DNA from: Knoxdaviesia capensis | Lineage: Eukaryota; Ascomycota; Sordariomycetes; Microascales; Gondwanamycetaceae | Direction: 5' to 3' | Assembly: GCA_001510575.1 (NCBI GenBank) | Contig: LNGK01000008.1 | Span: forward strand, 3,450,267 to 3,514,266 | DNA length: 64,000 nt | Shown here: piece by piece, positions 1 to 10,458 of the stretch | Numbering within the stretch: the first letter of the stretch is position 1 | How the letters are laid out: each line of letters starts with the position of its first letter | Translations under genes and position numbers: made by a program | The notes under the pieces: model-generated | What the model saw: the letters and a program-made list of their open reading frames with translations, nothing else | Database searches by the model: none | What the model was told of the DNA's origin: nothing

Positions 1-1336
1 CAAGTCTGTGTGCTACCTGTGCGAGTTAATGCACCTTTGACAGGTCTCACCCTAATTACTGAGGGCCATGTTGGGTTGCACCGGTTTCAATGTCGGTATG
101 AGAAGCGAAGAAATCACAGAGGAGCTGGAGGGGGAATAGAGTCTCTAAGGCTGGAATCTGCGTCTTCTAACAAGCTGTGCTGTGGCTCGTAAGGCCTAGC
201 TGGATTGTGAACACTCAATCTCAAACCCACGATGGAGATACAAGGCCGTGCGGCAAGGAACTTCTGGGGGGGGGGAGCTTAAAGGTGACGACTTAAATAC
301 TGAGATCCTTACGGAAGGACTACTGAGAGCACAGTATCAAGTTGTATCGTACAGTGCTCGTTAGAGATAGAGAGGGAAAACAAAGCAAAGAGACAGATTA
401 ACTAAAAGGATACAGCACTGGATACACGATTTCCTCAGACGGCGAACCCGGTTTCTGGTGGGGTGCGGCCGTTGGTGAGACCGGGGAAGATTATGTTTCG
501 CTACGTCGATGTACATAGTGTGGGCGCAGGAACTTGAAGTACATGTACATCTAGTCCCACATTCGGTCGCCGTGTGTCAGGCTCAATAGCACCGCTTCCC
601 TTATGATAATAGATTATCTTTGCCCCCCCCCCGGCCAGGTCTATCTGCCGGGTCTGTGTGTAGTATTCCTAGTAAAGCCCTAGCTTCCGATTCCACAGTT
701 TCCTGGCCCCTCTCTCGTTTGTCCATGTTAAGCTTGTTCTTCATGCTCTGTGGTTCTGGGAGACACACAGCGAGAGAGAGGGAGCAAACAGGAGACCGGT
801 GGGGGAGGGGGGGGCAGACAGGGAGAAGTGAGGCGCAGACCTTCCTGGGAGAGGAGTTGACAGCGAGAAAAGAGAAACCTGGGAACAAGGAAGAAGGGCA
901 AGTTGGTAAATGCAAAGAGGGCCGTGGGCTTGAATTGTTCGGTTTTGCCGTGTTGGTGGGACCTGACATATGTGTGCGTGTGTGGTGTTCGTGTGGACGC
1001 GCGAAGATGTGTTGCTGGTAGTATATAATCTTCTCGATCCCTCTGTTTCTCGAACCCATCCCCGGCCTGTTTTGGCTTCTTCTTTTTCTTTGGCCCCCTC
1101 GCCTGGCTTACACCGTTCACGAACCCCCATCCGTCTCTGATTAGCTTGTCAACTGGCCGGTTCAGACTTACACGGACGAGACTGGAGTGCACGACCTTTC
1201 CTTACATCTACCACTCCCACACGGTCTATTTCATTTTCATCTTCTCTTCTCTTCTTTTTATGACTTATTATTATTAGTACTCTTTTTCTCTTTTCTTCTT
1301 TGTATTAAATTCCCCGCACAATTATATGCTCCCACC
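1..1336. other. Upstream non-coding region and pyrimidine-rich leader
   Basis: No supportable gene was seen in the first 1.2 kb. The open frames at 601-1192 lie in purine-rich or pyrimidine-rich low-complexity DNA and overlap each other on both strands, which is typical of chance frames. From about 1195 to 1336 the plus strand is strongly C/T-rich and runs into the start of the downstream gene, as expected for a fungal promoter and 5' UTR. An in-frame ATG at 1187 would translate this tract, as discussed under the gene at 1337. Confidence 0.5.
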
Positions 1337-3603
1337 ATGAGACTCCCTCAGCTTTGGCACAAGAAGCCCGTCCACCTGCGTCTAATCATCCCGCGGCAGG
1401 ATCCCGAAGCCACCCCGCCAGACGTTAGTGGCGACGCAGTTGACGAAGACGAGGTTGATGATGAGGTTGACGATGAGGTTGATGAGGGAGGTCGGGGCGG
1501 CAGTCCGGGGCCTGGCGGTGGTCCGGGCGCCTCACCGACTACTCCGGCCTCCGTTATTGCGGAGGCCACTGCGGCAACTGAGTCAGAGACAGGCGAGCCG
1601 TCGTCGTCTTCTAGTGAAGTCGCGTCGCCAACCATCCCGCCACCGTTGACGCCGACGCCGGAGACTCCCCCAACTCCTTCTGCCCCTGCCCCTGCCCCTG
1701 CCCTGCCTCCGGCTACCCCTCCGACCCCTCCAACTCCGGGCCCTCCTGGCCAGTTGGAAGAGACGTCTACATCGACAAGCACGAGCACGACGTCAACCAC
1801 GTCGATTACAACGACCACATCGACTACCACGACATCCTCCACCACCTCCACCACTACCTCCACGAGCACTATCCCTTCCACCACTTCCAGTAGCGTTCCT
1901 CCCACAACATCGTCAGTTATTTTGACATCATCTTCAGCGAGCCCCCCGCCTCCCCCTGCCATTTCCAAACCCTCCACTACCACCACCTCCGCTGCTATCA
2001 CCATTGACCTGCCAATTCTCAATGTGATCATCCCGGAAGGGTCAACATCAACAACCCCAGATGGTGTTCTCATCACCAGAACGGGCGCACCGGCAGTCAT
2101 TACCACTCTGATCAACCAGGGAGTTACAGAGCCAACTGTTGCCAGCCCAATCTCGACGGCCTCTCCTGGTAGCTCGTCGTCTTTGCCATTAGATTCTCCC
2201 GGTTCGTCACTAGTGGTCGATATTTCATCGTTCAGTACTTCTGTACAGCCTACAGAGGTTGGGACTAGTGTGACAACGCCCATGCAGTCCGAGGTGGCTG
2301 GTACTCCCGACTCCGGACACATGTATGTGGAGAGTGGCGGGCTTGGAAGTGGTGAGAAGGGCGGCATTGCCGTTGGATCTATTGGTAAGTTTTTGCTTTC
2401 CTGTCCTGCAAAACTGACCTACCTGGTAGGCTGAAGGAAGATTACCGCAGGAGAAGGCTAACATGATTATCATCGATAGCCGGCTTTGCCTTCATCATCA
2501 GCATCGCCCTGCTGTTCTATAAGTGGCGCAAGGGAAGTTTCCCCCAACCGGCACCGGCGCTGCGGCGCATCTCTGACTGGCCGGGCGAATGGCGTGGCCG
2601 GTGGCGCCAGCACAAAGTTGACTGGCTTCCAAGCCGGTGGGCATCGCAGTCGTCGGAAAAGAAGCCCGATAACATGTTTTCCACTCCTTCGGGCTCGTCC
2701 AGGATGGCGGCGATCAACGGCAGTTTTGCAGGATCGTTCCTCGAGTCCGAGGCTGAGAAAGGCGAGTTGCGTACTGAGTCTGCTGCTAGTTCTTTTGAGC
2801 CGGGCAATCTCGCCCCGCCGCCGCTGTACCTTCAGACCCAGCGCGGACGCATGCAGGACCAGGAAGAGTCCGAAATGCCGTGGGACTACCGCCAAACGTT
2901 CGCGCCGAGATCTGAGGTTCGTCCGGCCGCCGCCGGCGGCTACACCACGCGCCCGACCTCGAGCATCTATAGCACCGAGTACGCACGCTCCAGCATGTTC
3001 GGCGCGCTGACGGCCACCACCACGACGGCGTCGGTGCGCTCGAAGAAGAGCTTCGCGTCGCGGCTGGGCGACTACCTGATCCCGACGCCGGAGGGCGTGC
3101 GCGGCCGCAGCCGCTCGCAGCCCCGCAGCGCCAGCGCGAGCCCAGCCCGCCAGTCGTGGGTGTCGTCAATCCTCCAGCGGTTCTCGATTGCGCGCAGCGC
3201 GAGCCCGGCTGCATCGTCCGGCCGTGTGTCTCGTGCGGTGTCATCGCGCCCCACCTCGTCGGTCGGCTCGTCGTCGCTGCACAGCGGCCAGTCCACCAAC
3301 GCGACCGCCGAGGACGTGCCCCCCGTGCCGCGTGTGCCCCCGGAGCACCGGCTGACCTTCGGCCTGACCGTAGCCGTGCCGGCTCCGACGGACACGGACC
3401 CGGATCCTACTATCCCGGAGAGCCCGCGTGGCGTTGTGTCGCCGGAGCCTGTGGGCGCGCCGCCGCGGAACTACTACGGCCCTGCTAGACCGCCGCATGT
3501 GCACCCTCTCCGCGCCCACCGCGTACTTGGAAAAGACGACGATGCTCCGGCCGACGACATGTGGTGGCTCCAGGAACACACAGAGCGGTCGTACATTGGA
3601 TAG
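1337..3603 (+). CDS. Ser/Thr-rich single-pass membrane protein with basic cytosolic tail
   Basis: Two exons, 1337-2384 and 2480-3603, joined by a phase-1 intron (GTAAGT to ATAG), give 723 residues. The start at 1337 has a good context (CCCACCATG). Order: a short acidic region with repeated Asp-Glu-Val; a Pro-rich stretch; a Ser/Thr run from about residue 148 typical of an O-mannosylated stalk; one hydrophobic span at about residues 344-364 created across the splice (ending ALLFYKWRKG); then an Arg/Ser/Pro-rich tail with many possible phosphorylation sites. Basic residues directly after the span argue for a cytosolic C-terminus. This resembles the layout of fungal Mid2/Wsc-type surface sensors, but no Wsc cysteine domain is visible and I do not recognise the family. 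A type I topology needs a signal peptide, which the 1337 start lacks. An in-frame ATG at 1187 would add 50 residues with a hydrophobic run, although that DNA also looks like a plain 5' UTR. Confidence 0.8.
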
Positions 3604-4065
3604 AGACCGGAACCGACTGTACCAATAACCCACCCCGAAAACCCGCGCAAACTGGAGAGAGGAAGGATAACCTACCTGGACCGGATCCTACCCGTATTAC
3701 GCATTTTCTGTTTGTTTCCCCTGCTGGATTCAGGGTTGTCTACCTTACAGGCATAGGGCTTGATTTTTTTCCATGACATTTTTTTTTCTGATGCCCTACT
3801 GGAATTAGGGTTGTAAGCCCTACTGTGTAGGGCATCACATGACGACACTCCTTTGATGACTACCACTTTCATATACCCATTTCATATGTATCTTGAAGAG
3901 TCTTATAAAGACTGACATATCAAAAAAGCTAATGATTGAAAGCTGATTGAGAGTGAATGAACTGATTGATGTGTAACAGGTCAAGATACATAGGAAAAAA
4001 AAACCCCCCCCTTAAAGTCATCGTGCTTGAACGAAAGTGAGAAGTAAACGAACGATGAAGAGAAG
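3604..4065. other. Intergenic, 3' UTR of the membrane-protein gene
   Basis: No gene seen. It holds a compound homopolymer (nine A then eight C at 3995-4011) and AT-rich sequence expected for a 3' UTR. Confidence 0.5.
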
Positions 4066-4074
4066 AAAAAAAAA
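4066..4074 (-). terminator. Probable RNA polymerase III terminator
   Basis: A run of nine A on the plus strand reads as T9 on the minus strand, 24 nt downstream of the tRNA 3' end. T runs of this length terminate Pol III transcription in fungi. Confidence 0.7.
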
Positions 4075-4098
4075 TTTCATTTGTAATTTCTGACGTCC

Positions 4099-4170
4099 TA
4101 GCAACACCTCGTTTCGATCAAGGGTCCTCCGGGTTATGAGCCCGGCGCGCTTCCACTGCGCCATGTTGCT
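4099..4170 (-). tRNA. Initiator tRNA-Met (anticodon CAT)
   Basis: The minus strand folds into a complete 72-nt cloverleaf. The acceptor stem AGCAACA pairs perfectly with TGTTGCT, with discriminator A at 4099. The D stem is GCGC/GCGC, the anticodon loop contains CAT, and the T stem is CCTTG/CGAGG with one G-U pair. Initiator identity is shown by the A1:T72 first pair and by the T loop ATCGAAA, which replaces the usual TTC of elongators. From family knowledge, the D arm through anticodon arm closely follows the yeast initiator tRNA. No intron is present. It serves cytosolic translation initiation. A T9 terminator follows. Confidence 0.95.
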
Positions 4171-7100
4171 TGGTGGTTATTGTTGACAGGGGGGACGAAA
4201 CTTTTAATTAAGAGGCCTAGTCTCTTTGGTGGGTGTAACCTGTAAAGCTTTAGTGGCTACTCACTAAAATGCAGCCCTAAAGACGCTGGAGTTAGAGTTT
4301 CAACTAGGCTGGCTGCTTTGTGTTTTGTAGCTAGTTCGTCGTCCTTTCACCTTCAGTTGCTTTCATTTGACCTTACGGGTTAATTATCTTTGGTGATCGA
4401 CTGTATTACTTGAAATAATCATGGCCGTTGGAGTCTGTCAGGTACCATGCTTCTCGTTGGTTTGTGATCCCACGAGTACAGTACAGATAGATCATCTCCA
4501 TCTCCCAGTAGCTACTCTCACCCTTCCTCGGCTCTTCTATCTCGCCGTTCCATCCGACAGCCTCACCAGTGCTTTTCTCGTGCTCACATGGACATCAATA
4601 GATTTCCGGTTGTCTTCTCCACTCTCTCTCGCTCTCTCCGCACCTAGTATGCCTCAACAAGCTCTGAATTCTTCTGTCTATATTTCCACTCCGTAATGGA
4701 CCGCGAGTCGTGTTCCACAGACGACTGACTCCCGCATACCCACGGACCTGTCCGTGCTCAGCTTCTCGCCCCAGCCGTGTTGGTCCATCGGTTTGTCTCA
4801 TGCGGCGGGGTGTCTGGTTCTACCCGGAATGGTAGTGAGTGGTGTGTTCTCGTGGGTTTTTGGAGAAGCAAGTTCAAAGATTTGTTCTCTGTCCATATAC
4901 CGCTCCTCCCTCAAGATCTGGTGAGGAGTATCAGATATCTTCCCCGGCGATGGCTTCGCATTCGGAGATATAAGCATGTGCCTCCATGTAGGTACAATCA
5001 GGACGTACATATGCATGTCTCGTCCTTCTTGAGAAGGGTGGTGATAGTACTGCAATGCCCGGTACATAAGAGTAATATCTTATGCTTAGCATGCTTTCAG
5101 TTATGCTTAACCCCCTCACGGCGCTCCTCTTCTCCAAAAACCAGCAGTGTCTAGTGTTTGTTTCAACTGTTCAGAAACATCGACATGCGCATTTTCTGTT
5201 ATATGGTCATCACGCTGGAGAATTGTCTTCTTTCGGCCTCTTGCAGTAGCCATGTAGCAACGAGCCAAACGACCACAACCATCTCGACCAAGAAAAAACT
5301 TTTTCAAACAGGTCAAGTGCCAGTTAACTAATGTCAGGCCCTTTCCACATTTCTTTTAGACATGCCGTGCAACCTCGAAACGAACGAACGACTGTACAGT
5401 ACTCTGGGGGGGTTTTTTTTTCTCCTTTCCCCTCACCTTAACTCGTTCTCAAAAAAGAAAGCATTTGGTGGTTCTGGTACGGAATATGGACTCTCGTTGC
5501 TTTGCATCCGGGGCTGCACCCATGAGACAAGGGGCAGTACTAATCCTTCCCAACCTTCACGCCTGTTGCTGAGGATCTGGGATACCGTTTTCTCTCTCGT
5601 GCATGTTCTCTCATGCATATCAAGACTGTGATATAGGGTCAAGAAGCGGGAATCACTGGGTGTGGACCAAACTTCTGATGCTTTCCGTGAACTGGCCTTT
5701 TTTTTTTTTTTTTTGGAGAGAGATACAGAGAGAGACAGATGTTTCAGGATTTTGGGTGGTGTGTCCTGTCCCACTGTGCCGACTCCCCTCCTCTCGGTGT
5801 TATCGTAGTACAGTACATATAGTATGTCGTATCTGCACCTGTTATGTCTTGTGCTCTAAGATGCCCTTCTGTCTCGGCTGGCGCTACTTCATACGGGGAG
5901 AAGTTTATATTATATGCCACACAACCTCATGCCAACCTTTCGTTCTGGCGATTGGGGGTCGGTGATACTTGCACTTACATGCTGTTGTCCACGCCGATGC
6001 AACCCGGGCCCTCGGCCTACGCATACACAAAAGTCCAAAAGTATGGGCCAGAGATGTGCAAATTCTGCCACAGTTGACGCTCACCATGCCGCTCTGGAGA
6101 TGGTCTATATGCTCCCCAGACTGCAGTGCATGTGCAGAGACACCTCACAACCAAACCTAGAGTCAGTCGTCTCGCATTGACACTGACTGCCTCCCACTCA
6201 CATGTTTCTGGCTTATACCTGTTTGGGCAGCTTACCTCGCCTTCTGCCAAACTCACGCCAACGAATACTCACCGTTATGCACAAGAGAGGCTATGGCCGG
6301 AGGTGACCTGTACTGGAATGGTGTGTCCAGGTTACTCTCCGAATCTCGCGGAGTGGTGTGGTTGGATGCAGGATTTATTTCTCATCCTTCCAGCCTCTCT
6401 TTCTCCAGACTTCCCCGCACAGCATCACCCGTGTGTGTATGGCACGTGCAACAGTGCTATAAGGATATAAATACATTTACAGTACAGACTCCCCCAGCAT
6501 CTACGTGAGTTCCAGCCTGGGAAGCCAAGTCGTCAACCACCCATTCTTAGTCTGTTAGGCCGTCCAGCGTGGTTAGACCGTCCTCTCACACACTATTGCA
6601 GCTCGTGAGGCAGAATCCCATTGGCCACGAACAGATTTGCTTCGCATGAGAGGCATGTCCATTCTCGGCCCTTTATTGATATTCCTATATGCCGAAAGTA
6701 GTCGACAGAAGCGAGGTCGGTCCATCGACATAGGAGTTTAGCGATGATGTGCCTGTACAGTACACCTTATCCGAATCCTACTCGGGACCTAGAATCCAAT
6801 TCTCTACCAACCGTGGACTGGAGTGACTGGCCGACATCTCGAGTCGGAAGGTAAAACGGACTGTATGCTAGGACAGTCATAGCCAGTGGCCGTAGTACTG
6901 TATGTAGGCTATGCTGATTTCTGCGGCTGGCACCCACCACGTGAACACAACCCACAACATCAACATTCACAGGGCCAATATTTGCAGTGTCAATATTTAC
7001 AGTATCAACACAACACCACGCGCATTGCTACTCATGGACAACAGATGAAGGCCCTTACCGTACGCTTTCCTTAGGGGAGTAAAGGCGGACTAACTCCCCG

Positions 7101-8307
7101 TAGCGGTTTAGCCAGGTAGTATAACGATGCAGACGCGAATGCGCTGCCATAATAGTTAGTAGTCCCCCTTGATTTCTTTCATCTTTTTTTTTTCGGCCTT
7201 AATCTTCTTTTCCTATGAGCCTAGATAGATCCGAGGTCGGGAGGTCAAGATAGTAAGTGGTACGAATGGTTGAGCGATAAGTGCAATTAATATACATACC
7301 AGAGTACGGAGAAGAATATGCGCAATGTACTCTGACAAACGGAAACTAAGTATGTTCCATAAATACTCATATCTTCGGACACACCTCCTATGTCTATTAC
7401 TACGAGTATAGTATAAATATCATATATAGGCACCCTTAGATGATGCGGAGCCAGAACACTACCACATGCTGGACCAAACTTTCCATTCACTTTACATGAT
7501 CTCTGTTTAAATCACCAGAGGAAACTCCAGCAGATCCATGAGGGGAAAGACGAGAGAACCAGAGGGAAAAAAGGAAATAAAAGTCCCCCTCCCTCGAGGA
7601 GGGGCAACGAGGTTACATTAAAAATGGCTGGCTGGCCGTTTGTTGGCCCCTTGCCGCTGACGGAGGCCTGCCCCGGGCGGGAAGGACATCAAATCCAGGT
7701 ATTATAGACAAGGAACGGAGGCAGACGGAAGACTGGAACAGGAAAGCAAGGATCTGTGAGGGCAAAAGCCGCCGCCAGGTGGAGGCCTGTATGACTGACT
7801 GTGTGGTATTTTGAAATTCCAGTAAATGCTCTTATTCGTATATGCGTGACAGTCAAGCTATACTATGCTAAACTAACATTCCCCAGTAGTCTCTGGCTCA
7901 TCCTCAACGTTCTTCCCCTCTTGGCCATACCACCATCCATATTCCTGCGAGGTAGCGTATGATTCCATTCGTAGGGGTCGATGTGCTGCTTATGGTCGTA
8001 TCGTATACTAAGCAACAAGCGGTAACCCCAAAAGAAACTCTTGAAATAGTGTGCCCAAACTGACTGTTTATTCCCCTCTTCTCGGTCTCCTGCAGGCTCA
8101 ACTCATAGGTTCATGCAGCCTCTTGCCATGTGGCCCAGTTTTTCTGCTTCTCCTCCAAGAATAAACTCGGATAGAAACTGCTCCGGGTTGGGTTGTCCTG
8201 GAGGTGTGTGGCTGCAGGGAGTAACAGGAAAAGGCAGAATTTGCAAAACGCCGTCTCCAAAGCCCGCCCACCACAATCAAAGCCGTTTGTGTGACAGCCC
8301 TTCCCCT
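4171..8307. other. 4.1-kb non-coding stretch
   Basis: No coding sequence I can support; all frames are short and overlap on both strands. It contains four copies of the word GTACAGTAC (see separate entry), a G7T9 homopolymer near 5406-5421, a T run near 5698-5714 and TATA-like words, for example near 6468. Part of it should be the 3' UTR of the minus-strand gene that ends at 8308. Confidence 0.4.
4476..6763. repeat. Cluster of four GTACAGTAC words
   Basis: The 9-mer GTACAGTAC occurs at 4476-4484, 5394-5402, 5808-5816 and 6755-6763, all in non-coding DNA. More copies, or its reverse complement GTACTGTAC, lie at 24148, 25164, 25169, 25174 and 33010. The word is a near-palindrome (GTAC-x-GTAC). 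Function unknown; it could be a protein-binding site or a relic of a dispersed repeat. Confidence 0.5.
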
Positions 8308-10458
8308 CTAGACCATCACATCTCCGCCGACCCGGTCAAGGTCCACAGCATCTGGACTCTGTCTGCGGAGAGCTTCAGCTGCGAGCCAATCGTGGATGCG
8401 GTACAGAGCTCGTAGCCAGTTCTCAAACATAGTCTCAACGCCCCAGAGGTCCTCGTTGCCCATCCGTAGCTCTGCCACCTGCTCCTTGAGCCGCTCGTAC
8501 GCCTCGATCATCACCCACACCTGCAAAGCGGAGCCCTTCCAGGCTGCGTCCGCCGAGGCGGGCTGGGCGGTCGCTTTGCGTGCTGCTGCTGCCGCCACGG
8601 CCGCTGGGGCTGTGGATGGAGATGGAGAGCCTGCAACAAGCCCGGAGAGGCTGGCTGCTAGATTCGTCGGGGCTACTGCAGGAGACACTGGAGAGTGTGT
8701 GGTTGATGACGATGAATGGAAGGACATGGACGTGGCAATTGTCGAACGCGGCGGTGCGAGGATCCCACTGGCTCTCACGCGGGGCTTGGATCGTGGCCCT
8801 GAGGATGCCATAGCCAACGGGAGCGACTTAGCAAACGCTGCGGCTGAGGATGGAACCATGCTAGAGCTCATCGCTGCTGCCGCGACCGCCGCAGCAGCAG
8901 CGGCAGCGGCGGCTGCAGCAGTGGCGGCAGATGTCGGCGAAGCTGTAGTCGGGGCAGCAGATGTAGACGGCGTAGGAGGCACTGCAGTAGCTCCACTGCC
9001 ACTTCCAGTACTGGCGGTGCTGCTGGTGTTTGCACCAGAGCGGCCTGGCCGCATCTGCTTGGCGCCATCGGCCACGGCTGACGACAACTCGCGGGTGAGC
9101 AGGTCAAGGCAGATTTGGAGGCTGAGATTGTCCGAAGACGGCGCGACAATCTTGTGGAAGCGCGCACCACAAGCCTCTGCCGGCGACGGCGGCTCGGATG
9201 AGAAAGAGACCGGCTTGAAGTACACCGTCTCGTCCTCAAACGACACCATTCCGTCAGCGGTGGAATTTCCCGAGGTCGTCGGGCGGGAGGCTCCAGGCTG
9301 CTTTGCCTGTGGCTGCTGCTGCGGGTGGGGAGGGAGGGGCTGTTGTGGTTGGGGTTGCTGTGGAGGCAGAGGCGGTGACGACGGTTGTGTTTGCTGTTGT
9401 TGGGGTATCTTGGGGGCCGGCGGTTGTTGTTGGAGTTGTTGCTGGCGGTGACGACGTGACGATGGCTCTCGGGCAGATTGACTTCGTCTCACTGACGGAG
9501 GCTTCATGGTGCTCGTGCTGCACTTTTCAAAGGACTTGGACGACTTGGTCCTCTCAGGCTTCACGTCACGCTGAACACTAACACGAGGAGTAAGAGGATC
9601 CAAAGCAGGAACAATAGTGGGGGGCCGCGGCGACACTGGAGCCTGAACCTGAGCTACGTCTAGCTCAGACAGGTAGTCACTGAATAGCGACTCGGTGCGG
9701 AAGTTGAGAATGGCACGGTACTGGGCTGCCAACTGATCGGTCATTGACATGTCGCGAGAGCCGGTATCATCATGGTAAGTGTGGCGGTTCCGGCCTTCAT
9801 TAGGAGTGTCGTCATCGTCAAAGGGAATCACATCCGACTCGCACAACGTGCGCTCAAAGTTGGCGTTGAGGAAGAAAATGGGGGTTTGGGCACGGCGCCG
9901 CATAGTTGACGACACGGTGGAAGCGGCGGACGCAGACTCCAGCGACGAACGCCCACTGCTACAGAGGGCGGCTCCGTCCAACGACAGCCGGCGCGGCTCA
10001 TCCAGCACCAGCTCCGTGGCGAATGCTGGCGGGATAGGCGGCACAGGAGGCACATCAGCGTCCCCGGAAAATCCAAAGCCGAGACCAAGCCCGTTGCTGG
10101 TCATACTGGCACGACTGCCCGGCGACGAGCTGCTGGAGTCGTCAAACGTTGCAGTGAGCAGGCCACTCCGACGGATGTGATCCAGCCAGTTAGAATCAGC
10201 CAGGTCCTCCGGCAACATCAACGGAGCTGGGATGGTGTTTGTGTTGGTGCTGTTGCTGCGACGATGGCCACGGCCCATGTCGCTGTTGGCATTGCTGAGG
10301 GTGCTGGTGCTGGCGCGGGTAGGCGCCGGGTCATCCAGGGCGACGGAGTCGTCGTCGCGGGAAGACTGGAAGAAGCGGAGTCGGGGTAAGCTCTTCTGAA
10401 GCTTGCGGCGGGGCTTGTCCGGGCCGGTCGAGATGACCGAATTGCGGTTGCGGTCCAT
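8308..10458 (-). CDS. Low-complexity protein with conserved C-terminal helical block, function unknown
   Basis: A single exon of 716 codons, starting at 10458. I do not recognise a named family. The N-terminus is basic (KLQKSLPRLRFF) and is followed by a Ser/Asp-rich region. The centre has a Gln/Pro tract at about residues 340-390 and a poly-Ala run at about residues 520-540. The last 75 or so residues look like a folded amphipathic helical unit (AYERLKEQVAELRMGNEDLW followed by a Trp-rich helix) and are the part most likely to be conserved. No signal peptide, membrane span or catalytic motif is visible, so it is probably intracellular and largely disordered, perhaps a scaffold or regulatory protein. 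Confidence that it is a real gene comes from length, from codon-like composition over 2.1 kb, and from the contrast with the non-coding DNA on both sides. A long antisense frame (8396-9451) is a shadow of it. Confidence 0.75.
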   Translation of the reverse strand: MDRNRNSVISTGPDKPRRKLQKSLPRLRFFQSSRDDDSVALDDPAPTRASTSTLSNANSDMGRGHRRSNSTNTNTIPAPLMLPEDLADSNWLDHIRRSGLLTATFDDSSSSSPGSRASMTSNGLGLGFGFSGDADVPPVPPIPPAFATELVLDEPRRLSLDGAALCSSGRSSLESASAASTVSSTMRRRAQTPIFFLNANFERTLCESDVIPFDDDDTPNEGRNRHTYHDDTGSRDMSMTDQLAAQYRAILNFRTESLFSDYLSELDVAQVQAPVSPRPPTIVPALDPLTPRVSVQRDVKPERTKSSKSFEKCSTSTMKPPSVRRSQSAREPSSRRHRQQQLQQQPPAPKIPQQQQTQPSSPPLPPQQPQPQQPLPPHPQQQPQAKQPGASRPTTSGNSTADGMVSFEDETVYFKPVSFSSEPPSPAEACGARFHKIVAPSSDNLSLQICLDLLTRELSSAVADGAKQMRPGRSGANTSSTASTGSGSGATAVPPTPSTSAAPTTASPTSAATAAAAAAAAAAAVAAAAMSSSMVPSSAAAFAKSLPLAMASSGPRSKPRVRASGILAPPRSTIATSMSFHSSSSTTHSPVSPAVAPTNLAASLSGLVAGSPSPSTAPAAVAAAAARKATAQPASADAAWKGSALQVWVMIEAYERLKEQVAELRMGNEDLWGVETMFENWLRALYRIHDWLAAEALRRQSPDAVDLDRVGGDVMV

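Noticed and set aside
1348..2367. 339-codon antisense frame
   Set aside because: Lies opposite the Ser/Thr repeat exon; its Val/Gly-rich translation is the complement of Thr/Ser/Pro codons.
8396..9451. 351-codon plus-strand frame rich in Ala/Gly/Cys
   Set aside because: Antisense shadow of the low-complexity protein at 8308-10458.
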